DNA from: JBAZUK01 sp041661445
Lineage (GTDB): Bacteria; Chlamydiota; Chlamydiia; Chlamydiales; SM23-39
Assembly (NCBI GenBank): GCA_041661445.1
Contig: JBAZUK010000002.1
Span: 186,001 to 250,000, forward strand
Length of the DNA stretch: 64,000 nt
Reading direction: 5' to 3'
The notes beneath the pieces were generated by a model. That model was not told the origin of the DNA. It did no database searches and was given only the letters and a program-made list of their open reading frames with translations. The position numbers were made by a program, and so were the translations under genes. Below, piece by piece: positions 17,458-26,033 of the stretch (its first letter is position 1; every line of letters begins with the position of its first letter).

Positions 17458-18141
17458 TTAAATTCCAGTTAAGATAGAAATTAATTTTTGAGGATCAATT
17501 CTATAAGAATTTTGGCTTCCACCGCCTTCATAAAATCCATATTTTTCAATATAATCAATAACTCCTTCGCCTATTTTTACAGTTTTGAAATTTAAAAGAT
17601 TGGTTATATGGATATCTCTATTCCAGCCAATATATTCTTTTTCATCCTTTCTGAATAAATCCTCTTGAATACCTTTATATATTTCATTTCTAATAAAAAG
17701 TATTTGTATCTTGAAAATTGTCAAAAAACCAAAAAACATTACAAATCCTGTGCTAATGAAAAATAAGGTGCTGGACATCACGCTTAAAGCTACAAAACTA
17801 GTTAATAAGCTCAATACTGTCAGTTTAAAAGATAATTTTTTTGAGAAGGAAAAGAAATTACCTGAAAAATCTGCTTTGAATAATACGTATCGGCTTGCTG
17901 GATACCATGCTTTATTTGCTATTTCTTTTAGTTCTCTTGCTACTTCTATGTGGGTAAGTCCAAAACCACTTACTGTTTGCCAATCTTTTTTTAAAACTTC
18001 TTTAAAAGATTCTGTAGCTCCAAGAAAACCTGAATATGCATAAACATTAGGCCTTGCCCTTCTTTCAATTTCACTAATTTTTACATTATTTAAACATCTT
18101 AATGTATCTATATCTTCATATTTTTTTATATCTATTGCCAT
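17458..18141 (-). CDS. Hypothetical protein with two central membrane segments
   Basis: 227 residues, not recognised. An N-terminal soluble part of ~100 residues is followed by two adjacent hydrophobic helices (about 105-150: LTVLSLLTSFVALSVM, then FISTGFVMFFGFLTIF) and a C-terminal soluble part rich in charged residues. The paired, closely spaced helices recall the bilobed hydrophobic domain of chlamydial inclusion-membrane proteins, but here they are central. It lies alone between repeat copy B and tRNA-Asn with copy C, so it is probably the cargo of a small insertion. Confidence 0.6.
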   Translation of the reverse strand: MAIDIKKYEDIDTLRCLNNVKISEIERRARPNVYAYSGFLGATESFKEVLKKDWQTVSGFGLTHIEVARELKEIANKAWYPASRYVLFKADFSGNFFSFSKKLSFKLTVLSLLTSFVALSVMSSTLFFISTGFVMFFGFLTIFKIQILFIRNEIYKGIQEDLFRKDEKEYIGWNRDIHITNLLNFKTVKIGEGVIDYIEKYGFYEGGGSQNSYRIDPQKLISILTGI

Positions 18142-18362
18142 CTGTGCCGTATATTTTTTTACCTAAAAATTTTAAAAAGGATATCATAATATTTTTTTAC
18201 TTTTAAGGTTTAAAGAATATAATTTTTGAGCAAAAAACTACGTAATCCAATGGTTGTTGCATATATTTAATATGATAATCAAAGAGTTAAGAAATTTGAG
18301 AAATGCACATTTCACAATCCTTACACACTGAATTTCACAAAAATGAGTTTTCCAATCCATAA

Positions 18363-18481
18363 TTACCTATGAATTTTTTTGTTGTTGTTTTTTGCAATTT
18401 GTTGTGAATGAGTGTGAAAAATTTGTGTAAAAACACAAAAGGTAGTTAGAGTATTTATTCCTAACTACCTGATAATCAGAA
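18363..18481. repeat. Copy C: native downstream region of tRNA-Asn
   Basis: The segment just 3' of the tRNA-Asn gene, which is the reference copy of the repeat found at 14834 (A) and, in shorter form, at 17210 (B). It contains the tRNA terminator at 18441-18469. Confidence 0.7.
18441..18469 (-). terminator. tRNA-Asn terminator
   Basis: GGTAGTTAG at 18441-18449 pairs with CTAACTACC at 18461-18469 over an 11-base loop. On the minus strand the stem is followed by TTTTGTGTTTT, a classical intrinsic terminator 12 bases after the tRNA 3' end. Confidence 0.8.
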
Positions 18482-18553
18482 CTCCGAGTGCAAGATTCGA
18501 ACTTGCGACCAATGGATTAACAGTCCACTGCTCTACCGCTGAGCTAACTCGGA
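18482..18553 (-). tRNA. tRNA-Asn (GTT)
   Basis: 72-nt cloverleaf on the minus strand. The acceptor stem is TCCGAGT/ACTCGGA with discriminator G, the D-arm GCTC...GAGC, the anticodon loop CTGTTAA (GTT at 18519-18521) and the T-arm GCAAG TTCGAAT CTTGC. CCA is not encoded. The gene diverges from recD2 at 18652. Its 3' part is repeated at 17251-17294, marking it as a likely integration hot spot. Confidence 0.95.
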
Positions 18554-18651
18554 AAAATTTAAATTATAAATTTAAGAGAAATTAGAATTTTTATCAATTG
18601 CTTTTCTATAAATTTTTAAAATGGTACTCTTTTTTTAAAAGAATCTTATAT

Positions 18652-20838
18652 ATGGAAAAGCTTCAAGGGTATATCGAATCAATTACTTTTCTTAACGCTG
18701 AGAATGGTTTTGTAGTTGCAAAATTCAAAGAAAATGAAAAAAAAGATTTTACAACTATAGTTGGTTCAATGCCTTCAATCCAGCCAGGAGAAACTCTCAT
18801 TATTGAAGGAGTCTGGAAGAACCATCCTTCATTTGGCAAACAATTCGTGGTTGAAAATTACTCGGTTGAAATCCCTCATGATATAGTAGGCATTCAAAAA
18901 TATTTAGAATCCGGCCTTATAAAGGGAATCGGCCCTGTTTATGCAGAAAAAATTGTTAAAAAATTTGGAAAAAAAACATTAAACATTATAGATCTTACTC
19001 CTAAAAGATTATCAGAAGTAGAGGGAATTGGCCCAAAACGTATCGAAATGATCTGCAAAAACTGGAATGATCAAAAAATTATTAGAGAAGTAATAATATT
19101 TTTAAGAACATATTCTATTTCTGCTACCTTTGCTCAAAAAATTTATAAAATTTATGGAAAATCCTCAATTCAAAAAGTTAAGGAAAATCCTTATATTTTA
19201 GCTAAAGACATAAATGGTATTGGATTTAAAATAGCTGATAATATTGCAAGTAAGTTAGGATTCGAAAAAAACTCATCTCTTAGAATATCTTCGGGCATTG
19301 AATATGTGATGTTTGAACTTACCAACTTAGGGCATACCTGTTATCCCGAAGATGAATTTATTGAAATCGCAAAAAAGATTCTTGAAGTAGAGAAAGATCT
19401 TATACGGAATGAATTGAAAAAACTCATATTAAAAAATTATATCATCAAAGATTTTCTGAAAATCGATGAAGAGAAAATCAGTTTTATTTGGCTCAAATCG
19501 TTTTATTATTTTGAACAAAATATTGCAAAGGAACTTAACAGACTAATTAGTTCAAATTGCAAAATCAGATCCATCGACAATGCAAAAGCAATTGAGTGGG
19601 TTGAAAAAAAACTTAAAATTAATTTAGCTTCAAATCAAAAAAAAGCCGTTATTTCCTCTATAGAACAAAAAGTTCATATAATCACAGGAGGACCTGGCAC
19701 GGGAAAAAGCACGATTACAAATGCAATACTCACGATACTAGAAAAAATAACAAACAGAATTTGTCTTTGCGCCCCGACTGGAAGAGCTGCTAAAAGACTT
19801 AGCCAAATTACGAACAGAAAGGCCTCAACAATCCATTCTCTTTTAGAATTCGACTTTGTATCAGGAGGGTTTAAAAGAAACGAAAATAACCCCTTAACCT
19901 GCGATTTAATAATAATTGATGAATCATCCATGATCGACACATTGATTTTATATAATCTTCTGAAAGCGATTCCAACATATGCTAAAGTGATTTTTGTCGG
20001 AGACATCGATCAACTGCCGTCTGTAGGTCCAGGATATGTTCTAAAAGATATGATCACCTCTAAAAAAATCGGCTATACAAAACTTGATGAAATATTTAGG
20101 CAGGCAAAAGATTCAAAAATTATCTCTAATGCACATTTGATAAATAAAGGCACTCTGCCGGATATTCATGGAAATGAAAATTCAGATTTCAGATTTATTT
20201 ATTTGGAAGATCTTGAAGAAATAGAAAAAAAAATAATCAATCTGGTTGAAAAAAGTCTGCCTAAAAAAGGATTTCATTCTTTAAACGATATTCAAGTTAT
20301 TGCGCCTATGAAAAAAGGATTGATAGGAATAGAAAATCTTAATACCGTTTTGCAAGATGCTCTCAATCCATCTGCAAAACCATTGTTTAGAATGGGCAAA
20401 CGTTTTCATGAAAAAGATAAGGTCATGCAAATAAAGAACAATTATTCTAAAAATGTTTACAATGGAGACATTGGAAAAATTATAAAAATCGATAATATCG
20501 AACAAACAATGAAAATTGAGTTTGATGAAAAAATTGTAAAATACGATTTTTCCGAATTAGATGAAATCACATTAGCATATGCAGTCTCAGTGCATAAATA
20601 TCAGGGAAGTGAATGTCCATGCATAATCATGCCTTTGCATACTACTCATTTTAAGCTTTTACAAAGAAATTTATTATATACTGCTGTGACAAGAGGAAAA
20701 AAATTAGTCATTTTAATAGGAACAACCAAAGCATTAAACATTGCCATAAAAAATGAAGAAGTTTTAAAAAGACATACAGGACTTAGAAATGCATTGCTCA
20801 ATCTAAACTTAAAAGCTCAAGAACTTTTTCTTTTTTAA
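18652..20838 (+). CDS. recD2: RecD2-family DNA helicase (exodeoxyribonuclease V alpha-like)
   Basis: About 728 residues. A 5'-3' SF1B helicase of the RecD2 type, which works without RecBC. The N-terminal ~320 residues contain helix-hairpin-helix segments (GLIKGIGPVYAEKI, then EVEGIGPKRI). ATPase motifs are GGPGTGKST (Walker A), LCAPTGRAAKRL, IIDESSMID (motif II), FVGDIDQLPSVGPG, and near the end VSVHKYQGSE and YTAVTRGK. ATG at 18652 (MEKLQGYIES) is chosen over a TTG at 18598 because it matches the usual RecD2 start. It is convergent with metG, as in other chlamydiae. Confidence 0.94.
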   Translation: MEKLQGYIESITFLNAENGFVVAKFKENEKKDFTTIVGSMPSIQPGETLIIEGVWKNHPSFGKQFVVENYSVEIPHDIVGIQKYLESGLIKGIGPVYAEKIVKKFGKKTLNIIDLTPKRLSEVEGIGPKRIEMICKNWNDQKIIREVIIFLRTYSISATFAQKIYKIYGKSSIQKVKENPYILAKDINGIGFKIADNIASKLGFEKNSSLRISSGIEYVMFELTNLGHTCYPEDEFIEIAKKILEVEKDLIRNELKKLILKNYIIKDFLKIDEEKISFIWLKSFYYFEQNIAKELNRLISSNCKIRSIDNAKAIEWVEKKLKINLASNQKKAVISSIEQKVHIITGGPGTGKSTITNAILTILEKITNRICLCAPTGRAAKRLSQITNRKASTIHSLLEFDFVSGGFKRNENNPLTCDLIIIDESSMIDTLILYNLLKAIPTYAKVIFVGDIDQLPSVGPGYVLKDMITSKKIGYTKLDEIFRQAKDSKIISNAHLINKGTLPDIHGNENSDFRFIYLEDLEEIEKKIINLVEKSLPKKGFHSLNDIQVIAPMKKGLIGIENLNTVLQDALNPSAKPLFRMGKRFHEKDKVMQIKNNYSKNVYNGDIGKIIKIDNIEQTMKIEFDEKIVKYDFSELDEITLAYAVSVHKYQGSECPCIIMPLHTTHFKLLQRNLLYTAVTRGKKLVILIGTTKALNIAIKNEEVLKRHTGLRNALLNLNLKAQELFLF

Positions 20839-20868
20839 AAAGCTCAAGTTTTAAAACAAAACAAACAA

Positions 20869-21402
20869 TCAAGATATTATAGTTCCAGGCTCCTGGGAAA
20901 CTATAAAAGGAAGCTCTAGCTTGTCATCACTTATTCCGGCTGCTAAAATCATTCCTTGACTTTCCAAGCCCATAATTTTTGCAGGCTTTAAATTACAGAC
21001 CACGATCACTTTTTTTCCAATTAATTGTTCGGGAATAAAGCTTTTAGATATACCTGAAATAATTTGCCTTTTTTCAAAGCCTAAATCTACTTCCAGTTTC
21101 AAAAGCTTGCTGCTCTTTTCTACTTTCTGGGCATGTTTAATTAGACCCACTCTCAGATCCAACTTATCAAAAACATCGTAAGTTATTTCTTCTTTTAAAG
21201 GTTCATAAGAAATCGCCGGCAAATTTTCTTCTGTCATAATTTTTCCTTTGAGTTTTTCTATTTCTAAATCAATTACTTCATCTTCAACTTTAGCAAAAAC
21301 AACTTTTGGATTTTCCAATCGTTTTCCTTCTGGAATGTCAAGCTTTATAAGGTCTTTAAAGAGTTGTTTATCTAAAATTGTTTCAATCCAATCATCAGCC
21401 AT
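20869..21402 (-). CDS. Methionyl-tRNA synthetase C-terminal tRNA-binding domain (separate ORF)
   Basis: About 177 residues from ATG at 21402. The C-terminal ~110 residues are the EMAPII/Trbp111-like OB-fold that helps MetRS bind tRNA: DLRVGLIKHAQKVEKSSKLL, then GISKSF and VCNLKPAKIMGLESQGMIL. It is out of frame with the catalytic metG ORF and overlaps its last 31 bases. One extra T in the TTTT run (complement of 21374-21377) would fuse the two frames into a normal MetRS. AGGA nevertheless lies 5 bases before this ATG, so translation as a separate, coupled subunit is possible. Either a real gene split or a frameshift (mutation, slippage or sequencing error). Confidence 0.8.
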   Translation of the reverse strand: MADDWIETILDKQLFKDLIKLDIPEGKRLENPKVVFAKVEDEVIDLEIEKLKGKIMTEENLPAISYEPLKEEITYDVFDKLDLRVGLIKHAQKVEKSSKLLKLEVDLGFEKRQIISGISKSFIPEQLIGKKVIVVCNLKPAKIMGLESQGMILAAGISDDKLELPFIVSQEPGTIIS

Positions 21403-22916
21403 GTTTCCTGAGCTGCATGAGGAATAATTGGAGAAGATGAAAAAGCTAAAGCTTTTATGCATTTTATGCACAAATTAATTGTTGTTTCAAGCTCTGCTTT
21501 TTTGTTTTGATCCTTTTGCAATACCCATGGTTTTTTGTAATCGAAGTAAGTATTTCCAATAGTAGCCAGCTGCATAATTAGCTGAGATGCTCTTCGTAAT
21601 TTATATTCTGAGTATGAGACATCAATTTCCTTTACAGTTTCATTTACATCATGTAGAAACTTTTCATCAATTGAATCGAGTTTATTGACAGTTGGTATTT
21701 TCCCATCTAAAAATTTATTTAAAAAAGTAAGCGTTCTATGTATAAAATTGCCTAATTTTCCAACTAATTCCGAATTACAGCAAATCTGAAAGTCCTTCCA
21801 CATAAAATCCGAATCATGATTCTCAGGCGCAATAGAAGCTAAATAAAATCTGATTTGATCAGTTGTAAATTTCTGAAAAAAATCTTGTAAATCGATGTAC
21901 CAATTGTCAGATTTAGAAAATTGTTTTTTTTCTAACATTAAAAATTCATTGGCCGGCAAATCATCTACCAGTTTGTAAGGTTTATTTTGCCCCATAACCA
22001 TGGCTGGAAAAAACACTGAATGAAAGGGAATATTATCTTTTCCGATAAATTGAACCAGTTTACATGATTTATCAAACCAGTAATCCTTCCATCTTTCAGG
22101 CTGGTTAATTTTTTGAGCCCATTCCACTGTCGCAGAAATATATCCGATCGGAGCATCAAACCATACATATAAAACTTTGTGCTTTGCTTCTTCTAGAGGT
22201 ACCGGCACTCCCCAATTAGAATCTCTGGTGATCGCCCTGGGCTTCAGGTCCTTGATGTATTCTTTCGCAAAATTTAAAACATTTTGCTTCCAATTTTTAT
22301 TTTTGATCCAGTCTGTCAGCTGATCCTTAAATTTATCAAATCTCAGATACCAATGAGTCGATGGTCTTAGTGTTAATGGTGAGTTTGTTAATTTTGATCT
22401 TGGATTTTTTAAATCTTTTGCCTCATAGGAAGCTGAGCATTTTTGACATTCATCACCCCTTGCTTCATTAAACCCGCATTTAGGACAAGTTCCAACTACA
22501 TATCTATCTGCTAAAAATCTATTCTCTTCTACACAAAAAAGATTGTCTTCAACCTTTTTTTCAATATATCCATTATTATAAAGATCTAAAAAAAACTCTT
22601 GAACAATTTTTACATGGCCTGAATATGTAGTTCTTGAGTAATTGTCGAAAGAAAAATCTAATTTTTTGAATAAATTTTTATTTATTTCATGAAAAATATC
22701 TACATGCTCCTGATAAGATCTATGAGCCAATTCTGCACTTAAAGTGATAGCAATACCATATTCATCAGATCCGCATATATATAATACATCACTCCCTTTC
22801 ATTCTCTCATATCGTGCGTAACAATCTCCTGAAAGATATGCGCCTGCTATATGACCAAAATGTAATGATCCATTAGCATATGGAAGAGCTGATGTAATTA
22901 ATATTTTTTTTTTCAT
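21372..22916 (-). CDS. metG: Methionyl-tRNA synthetase, catalytic and anticodon-binding part
   Basis: 514 residues that charge tRNA-Met. ALPYANGSLHFGHIAG holds the class I signature (HFGH at 19-22). The zinc knuckle domain has paired Cys (CPKCGFNEARGDECQKC). The KMSKS loop is KQFSKSDN, and the helical anticodon-binding domain follows. The frame ends soon after HAAQETWLMIG, where full-length chlamydial MetRS continues into the C-terminal tRNA-binding domain; that domain is in the next frame (20869-21402). The catalytic part is complete, so the enzyme can work even if the tail is separate. Confidence 0.95.
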   Translation of the reverse strand: MKKKILITSALPYANGSLHFGHIAGAYLSGDCYARYERMKGSDVLYICGSDEYGIAITLSAELAHRSYQEHVDIFHEINKNLFKKLDFSFDNYSRTTYSGHVKIVQEFFLDLYNNGYIEKKVEDNLFCVEENRFLADRYVVGTCPKCGFNEARGDECQKCSASYEAKDLKNPRSKLTNSPLTLRPSTHWYLRFDKFKDQLTDWIKNKNWKQNVLNFAKEYIKDLKPRAITRDSNWGVPVPLEEAKHKVLYVWFDAPIGYISATVEWAQKINQPERWKDYWFDKSCKLVQFIGKDNIPFHSVFFPAMVMGQNKPYKLVDDLPANEFLMLEKKQFSKSDNWYIDLQDFFQKFTTDQIRFYLASIAPENHDSDFMWKDFQICCNSELVGKLGNFIHRTLTFLNKFLDGKIPTVNKLDSIDEKFLHDVNETVKEIDVSYSEYKLRRASQLIMQLATIGNTYFDYKKPWVLQKDQNKKAELETTINLCIKCIKALAFSSSPIIPHAAQETWLMIGLKQF

Positions 22917-22925
22917 GTTCTTTTT

Positions 22926-23108
22926 CTAAACGTTCTTTGCAACTTGATCTGGAAGTTTTACTAATTCTTCTATCATCTCATTTAAAGTAACGCTTTGCCC
23001 TCTTAAAATCTTTTCTCTAGCCACTTTAATTCCATAATTGGATAAATCGAAAAAACTTTTAAATTTATATTTTAATCTTTCGTTAGTTAAATAAGCTTTT
23101 TTTTTCAA
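22926..23108 (-). CDS. Small conserved protein between gmk and metG (possible omega-like)
   Basis: 60 residues, basic at the N-terminus (MKKKAYLTNERLKYKFKSFF) and predicted helical. It occupies the place of the small CT031-like gene of chlamydiae. In many bacteria the gene after gmk is rpoZ (RNA polymerase omega), and NYGIKVAREKILRG is vaguely like omega's conserved helix, but the match is too weak to name it. It is packed tightly between its neighbours, with 4 and 9 bases of spacing, so it is an operon member. Confidence 0.7.
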   Translation of the reverse strand: MKKKAYLTNERLKYKFKSFFDLSNYGIKVAREKILRGQSVTLNEMIEELVKLPDQVAKNV

Positions 23109-23112
23109 TTTT

Positions 23113-23718
23113 TTATCTCCAGTAATTTAAATTTTTAACTTTATGCTCTTCAGCTATAATAATTGCTTTTAAAATCTCATAGCTAGTGTGAGAATCATGA
23201 TTTACAATATTATAATCATATTCCTTAATAAGTTTCATCTCTTCTTTAGACCATTCAAGTCTTTTTTTAATATCATCTTCGTCGTTTGAATTTCTAAAAT
23301 TTATTCGAGATCGCAATTCTTCAATGGAAGGCGGTGATATGAAAACATAAACCGCATCAATTTTACCTTTTAATTTCATTGCACCCTGAGTATCGATAAT
23401 CAATACTATATGTTTCTTATCTTTAAGATTTTGTTCTACAAAGCTTTTCGATGTTCCGTAATAATTACCGAAAACTTTTGCATATTCCAAAAATTCATTA
23501 TTTTTAATTTTTTCTTCAAATTCTTCTTCACTAATAAAAAAATAATCAATTCCTTCTATCTCACCTTTTCTCGGCTTTCTAGTTGTAAAAGAAACGCTTT
23601 CAACAATAGAATTACATTCTTTAGTTAACATTCTGATTAAAGTCGTCTTCCCGGTTCCCGATGGAGCGCTAATAATAAAAAAAAGACCTTTTGATAAATT
23701 TCCAATTACTTTTTGCAT
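23113..23718 (-). CDS. gmk: Guanylate kinase
   Basis: 201 residues; phosphorylates GMP to GDP with ATP. The N-terminus has the P-loop SAPSGTGKTTLIRML, followed by the GMP-binding SFTTRKPRKGEIEGIDYFFI and later the lid region with SRINFRNSNDED. Length is normal. One base separates it from the upstream yicC gene and 4 from the downstream small ORF. Confidence 0.96.
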   Translation of the reverse strand: MQKVIGNLSKGLFFIISAPSGTGKTTLIRMLTKECNSIVESVSFTTRKPRKGEIEGIDYFFISEEEFEEKIKNNEFLEYAKVFGNYYGTSKSFVEQNLKDKKHIVLIIDTQGAMKLKGKIDAVYVFISPPSIEELRSRINFRNSNDEDDIKKRLEWSKEEMKLIKEYDYNIVNHDSHTSYEILKAIIIAEEHKVKNLNYWR

Positions 23719-23719
23719 A

Positions 23720-24601
23720 TTACTCGATATTTTGAATTTGTTCTTTTATTTTTTCTAATTCAGCTTTTATGTCTATCACTTTTTTAGAGATAAAAACATC
23801 TAAGGATTTTGATCCAATTGTATTGACCTCTCTTAAACATTCCTGTACAAGGAAATCTAACTTTCTTCCGATTATATCTTCTTTGGATTTGAGCATGGAC
23901 AAGAATTGTTTGATGTGACTCTCTAAACGTACAATTTCTTCAGTAACATCAATCTTGTCGGCAAATATTGCAGCTTCTTTCAACAGCCTTTCTCCAAACA
24001 GCTCTTTTTCCTTCAAAAGTTCTTCAAATCTAGCTTTTAACTTATCTTCATAATTTTTTTTTGAAACAGGCATCCGTTTATTTATTAGTACCAGAGCTTG
24101 ACCAATTTTTAAAAGTCTTTTTTCAATGTCAATTGATAAGATCTTTCCTTCTTTTTCCTTCATCACCACTATATTACTCAGAGCAATATCAAGAACTTCT
24201 AAAAGTAGTTTTTTAAAACCTGTCGCATCTTTTATCTTCTCATCCGGAAGATATCTCGTCTGAGAAAGCAAAAACTCTAGAGTAATTTCTTCTTTTTTAA
24301 AACCAAGTTCTTTGGATAATTTTTCCCATCCGCGTTTAAGATTTTTTAAAAAAAGAGTATTTGGCAGAAGGAGATCCATATTTTCTTCATTAGGAAAAAA
24401 TTCAAATCTTAATGAAAGCTGTCCTCTGGAAATTTTTTTTTCTATTTCTTTTTTTATATCCTGTTCAAACGACACTAAGATCTTAGGTAGATATATATTT
24501 GTCTCCAAAAATCTTTTATTTATCGATGAAATTTCTAAATTTAACTTTCCTAGTTTTGAAGAAACATCAGCCCTTGCAAAACCTGTCATGCTTTTTAACA
24601 T
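23720..24601 (-). CDS. YicC-family endoribonuclease
   Basis: 293 residues. MLKSMTGFARA at the start is the highly conserved N-terminal motif of the YicC family, and SISSINKRFLE follows. The C-terminal DUF1732 part has KLDFLVQECLREVNTIGSKS, matching the family's QEMxREINTxxSK block. E. coli YicC is an RNase that cleaves small RNAs; that activity is inferred here. It lies directly before gmk, a pairing seen in many bacteria. Confidence 0.93.
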   Translation of the reverse strand: MLKSMTGFARADVSSKLGKLNLEISSINKRFLETNIYLPKILVSFEQDIKKEIEKKISRGQLSLRFEFFPNEENMDLLLPNTLFLKNLKRGWEKLSKELGFKKEEITLEFLLSQTRYLPDEKIKDATGFKKLLLEVLDIALSNIVVMKEKEGKILSIDIEKRLLKIGQALVLINKRMPVSKKNYEDKLKARFEELLKEKELFGERLLKEAAIFADKIDVTEEIVRLESHIKQFLSMLKSKEDIIGRKLDFLVQECLREVNTIGSKSLDVFISKKVIDIKAELEKIKEQIQNIE

Positions 24602-24706
24602 ACTTGCCTATTAAAACTTTATATATCAAAATTTTATCTTTAACATAAAACAATTGTCAAGCTATGCTTTAAATTTAAAAGAGAATTTATTAATAAATTT
24701 AATTTT

Positions 24707-25162
24707 ATGGCTCAATATAAAACACATTGCAGATTTAATATTTTAATAGCTTTCCCTTTGATATTGCTTGTTATTATTTATTTTTTTAATCCACCTTTTG
24801 GTCTTATAGGAACTTTTTCAATTTCTTTTATCTATAGTACTTTATTTATGAATCCCGATCTTGATTTAGCTGATAAAATCCATCTTTTTTCATTAAGAGG
24901 CCTGCTTACCATACCTTTTAGAGGATATTCATTAATATTTCGGCATAGAGGAATCTCGCATATATTTGTCTTGGGCACACTGACTAGAATATTATGGTTA
25001 GGCGGCTTATATTTTCTTGTTTTATATTTATTCAACAAACGCATTTCAAACAGTTACAATTTTTTATCGATATGTAAAAGCTGTTATTTCTTATATGGAC
25101 TTTCAGCAATAATTTTAGCAGATTTTTGTCATTTGATTTTAGATTTCAAAAAACGAATTTAA
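24707..25162 (+). CDS. DUF2227-like integral membrane protein, putative metal-binding
   Basis: 151 residues with three or four hydrophobic segments. The conserved polar pieces are MAQYKTHCRFN at the start, NPDLDLAD after the second segment, HRGISH near residue 88 and DFCHLILDF at the end. These are the Asp/His sites of the DUF2227 and YdjM-like membrane metal-hydrolase group. No substrate is known. It is convergent with rnhB and overlaps its end by 4 bases. Confidence 0.75.
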   Translation: MAQYKTHCRFNILIAFPLILLVIIYFFNPPFGLIGTFSISFIYSTLFMNPDLDLADKIHLFSLRGLLTIPFRGYSLIFRHRGISHIFVLGTLTRILWLGGLYFLVLYLFNKRISNSYNFLSICKSCYFLYGLSAIILADFCHLILDFKKRI

Positions 25163-25809
25163 GATAAAATTCTTACAGGATCAAATGACTTCCTATGAAT
25201 TTCACAAGGTCCATGTTCCAGCAACGCTTTTCTATGCAGCTCAGTTCCATATCCTTTATGAGAATTAAATCCATAAAGCGGATATTTTTCATGATAGTCG
25301 TCCATTATTTTATCCCGAGTCACCTTAGCAATAATTGATGCTGCAGAAACTGAAATACAAAGAGCATCGCCATCGATAACCGCTTCTGAGGGAATTGATG
25401 TAAAGGGATATTGCTTCCCATCAAAAAGCAAATAATCAGGCTTTAATTTCAAGCATTGAATTGCTTGCTTCATAGCCAGCAAGGAAGCCTGATAAATATT
25501 TATTTGATCGATAATTTTTACTTCTACTATGCCAAGAGCGAACACGACTTCGGGATTATTGATAAGATTATTATAAATTCTTATCCTTGTCTCTTCAGTT
25601 GTCTTCTTACTGTCATTAATTCCTTTAACATAAAATTTTTCAGGCAAAATACATGCTGCAGCAACTACAGGACCTGCTAGAGGCCCCCGTCCGACTTCAT
25701 CTACCCCGGCTATAATTTTATAACCTTTTTCTCTTAACTGTTTTTCGCATTCATGCAGCTTGGAAATTCGGTATCTTTCCTTGCTTGTTATCGATGCCTT
25801 CTTTTCCAC
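25159..25809 (-). CDS. rnhB: Ribonuclease HII
   Basis: 216 residues; removes RNA primers and single ribonucleotides from DNA. GVDEVGRGPLAGPVVAAA carries the catalytic Asp-Glu pair, YLLFDGKQYPF the third acid, and DGDALCISVSAASIIAKVTRD the fourth. The N-terminal ~30 residues precede the motif normally. It is separated from the rplS operon by a terminator at 25963-25989. Confidence 0.96.
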   Translation of the reverse strand: MEKKASITSKERYRISKLHECEKQLREKGYKIIAGVDEVGRGPLAGPVVAAACILPEKFYVKGINDSKKTTEETRIRIYNNLINNPEVVFALGIVEVKIIDQINIYQASLLAMKQAIQCLKLKPDYLLFDGKQYPFTSIPSEAVIDGDALCISVSAASIIAKVTRDKIMDDYHEKYPLYGFNSHKGYGTELHRKALLEHGPCEIHRKSFDPVRILS

Positions 25810-25962
25810 TAAACTAGCCTCTTTTAAAATGCATCTTAATATAAGAAATAAATTTCTTACAAGAAAGAAAAATAAATCTTCGGTAAAAAAAATCTTATTA
25901 AAAAATAATTTAATAGGTTGTTAGAAAAAGATAGGATTTTCAAACAAAGAAAACTAAAAGAA

Positions 25963-25989
25963 AAAAGCATAGTGTTTAGCTATGCTTTT
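25963..25989 (-). terminator. Terminator after rplS
   Basis: AAAAGCATAG (25963-25972) pairs with CTATGCTTTT (25980-25989) over 7 bases, 45 bases past the rplS stop, with T-rich sequence following on the minus strand. Confidence 0.75.
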
Positions 25990-26033
25990 AAGAAATACAT
26001 ATAAAGATTAATTACTAAGAAAACAGTAGATAA

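Noticed and set aside
22926..23108. Naming the 60-residue ORF rpoZ
   Set aside because: Position after gmk suggests it, but the omega motif match is too weak to use the symbol.
23410..23628. Plus-strand frame of 72 codons within gmk
   Set aside because: Phe/Ile/Lys-rich antisense shadow of gmk.
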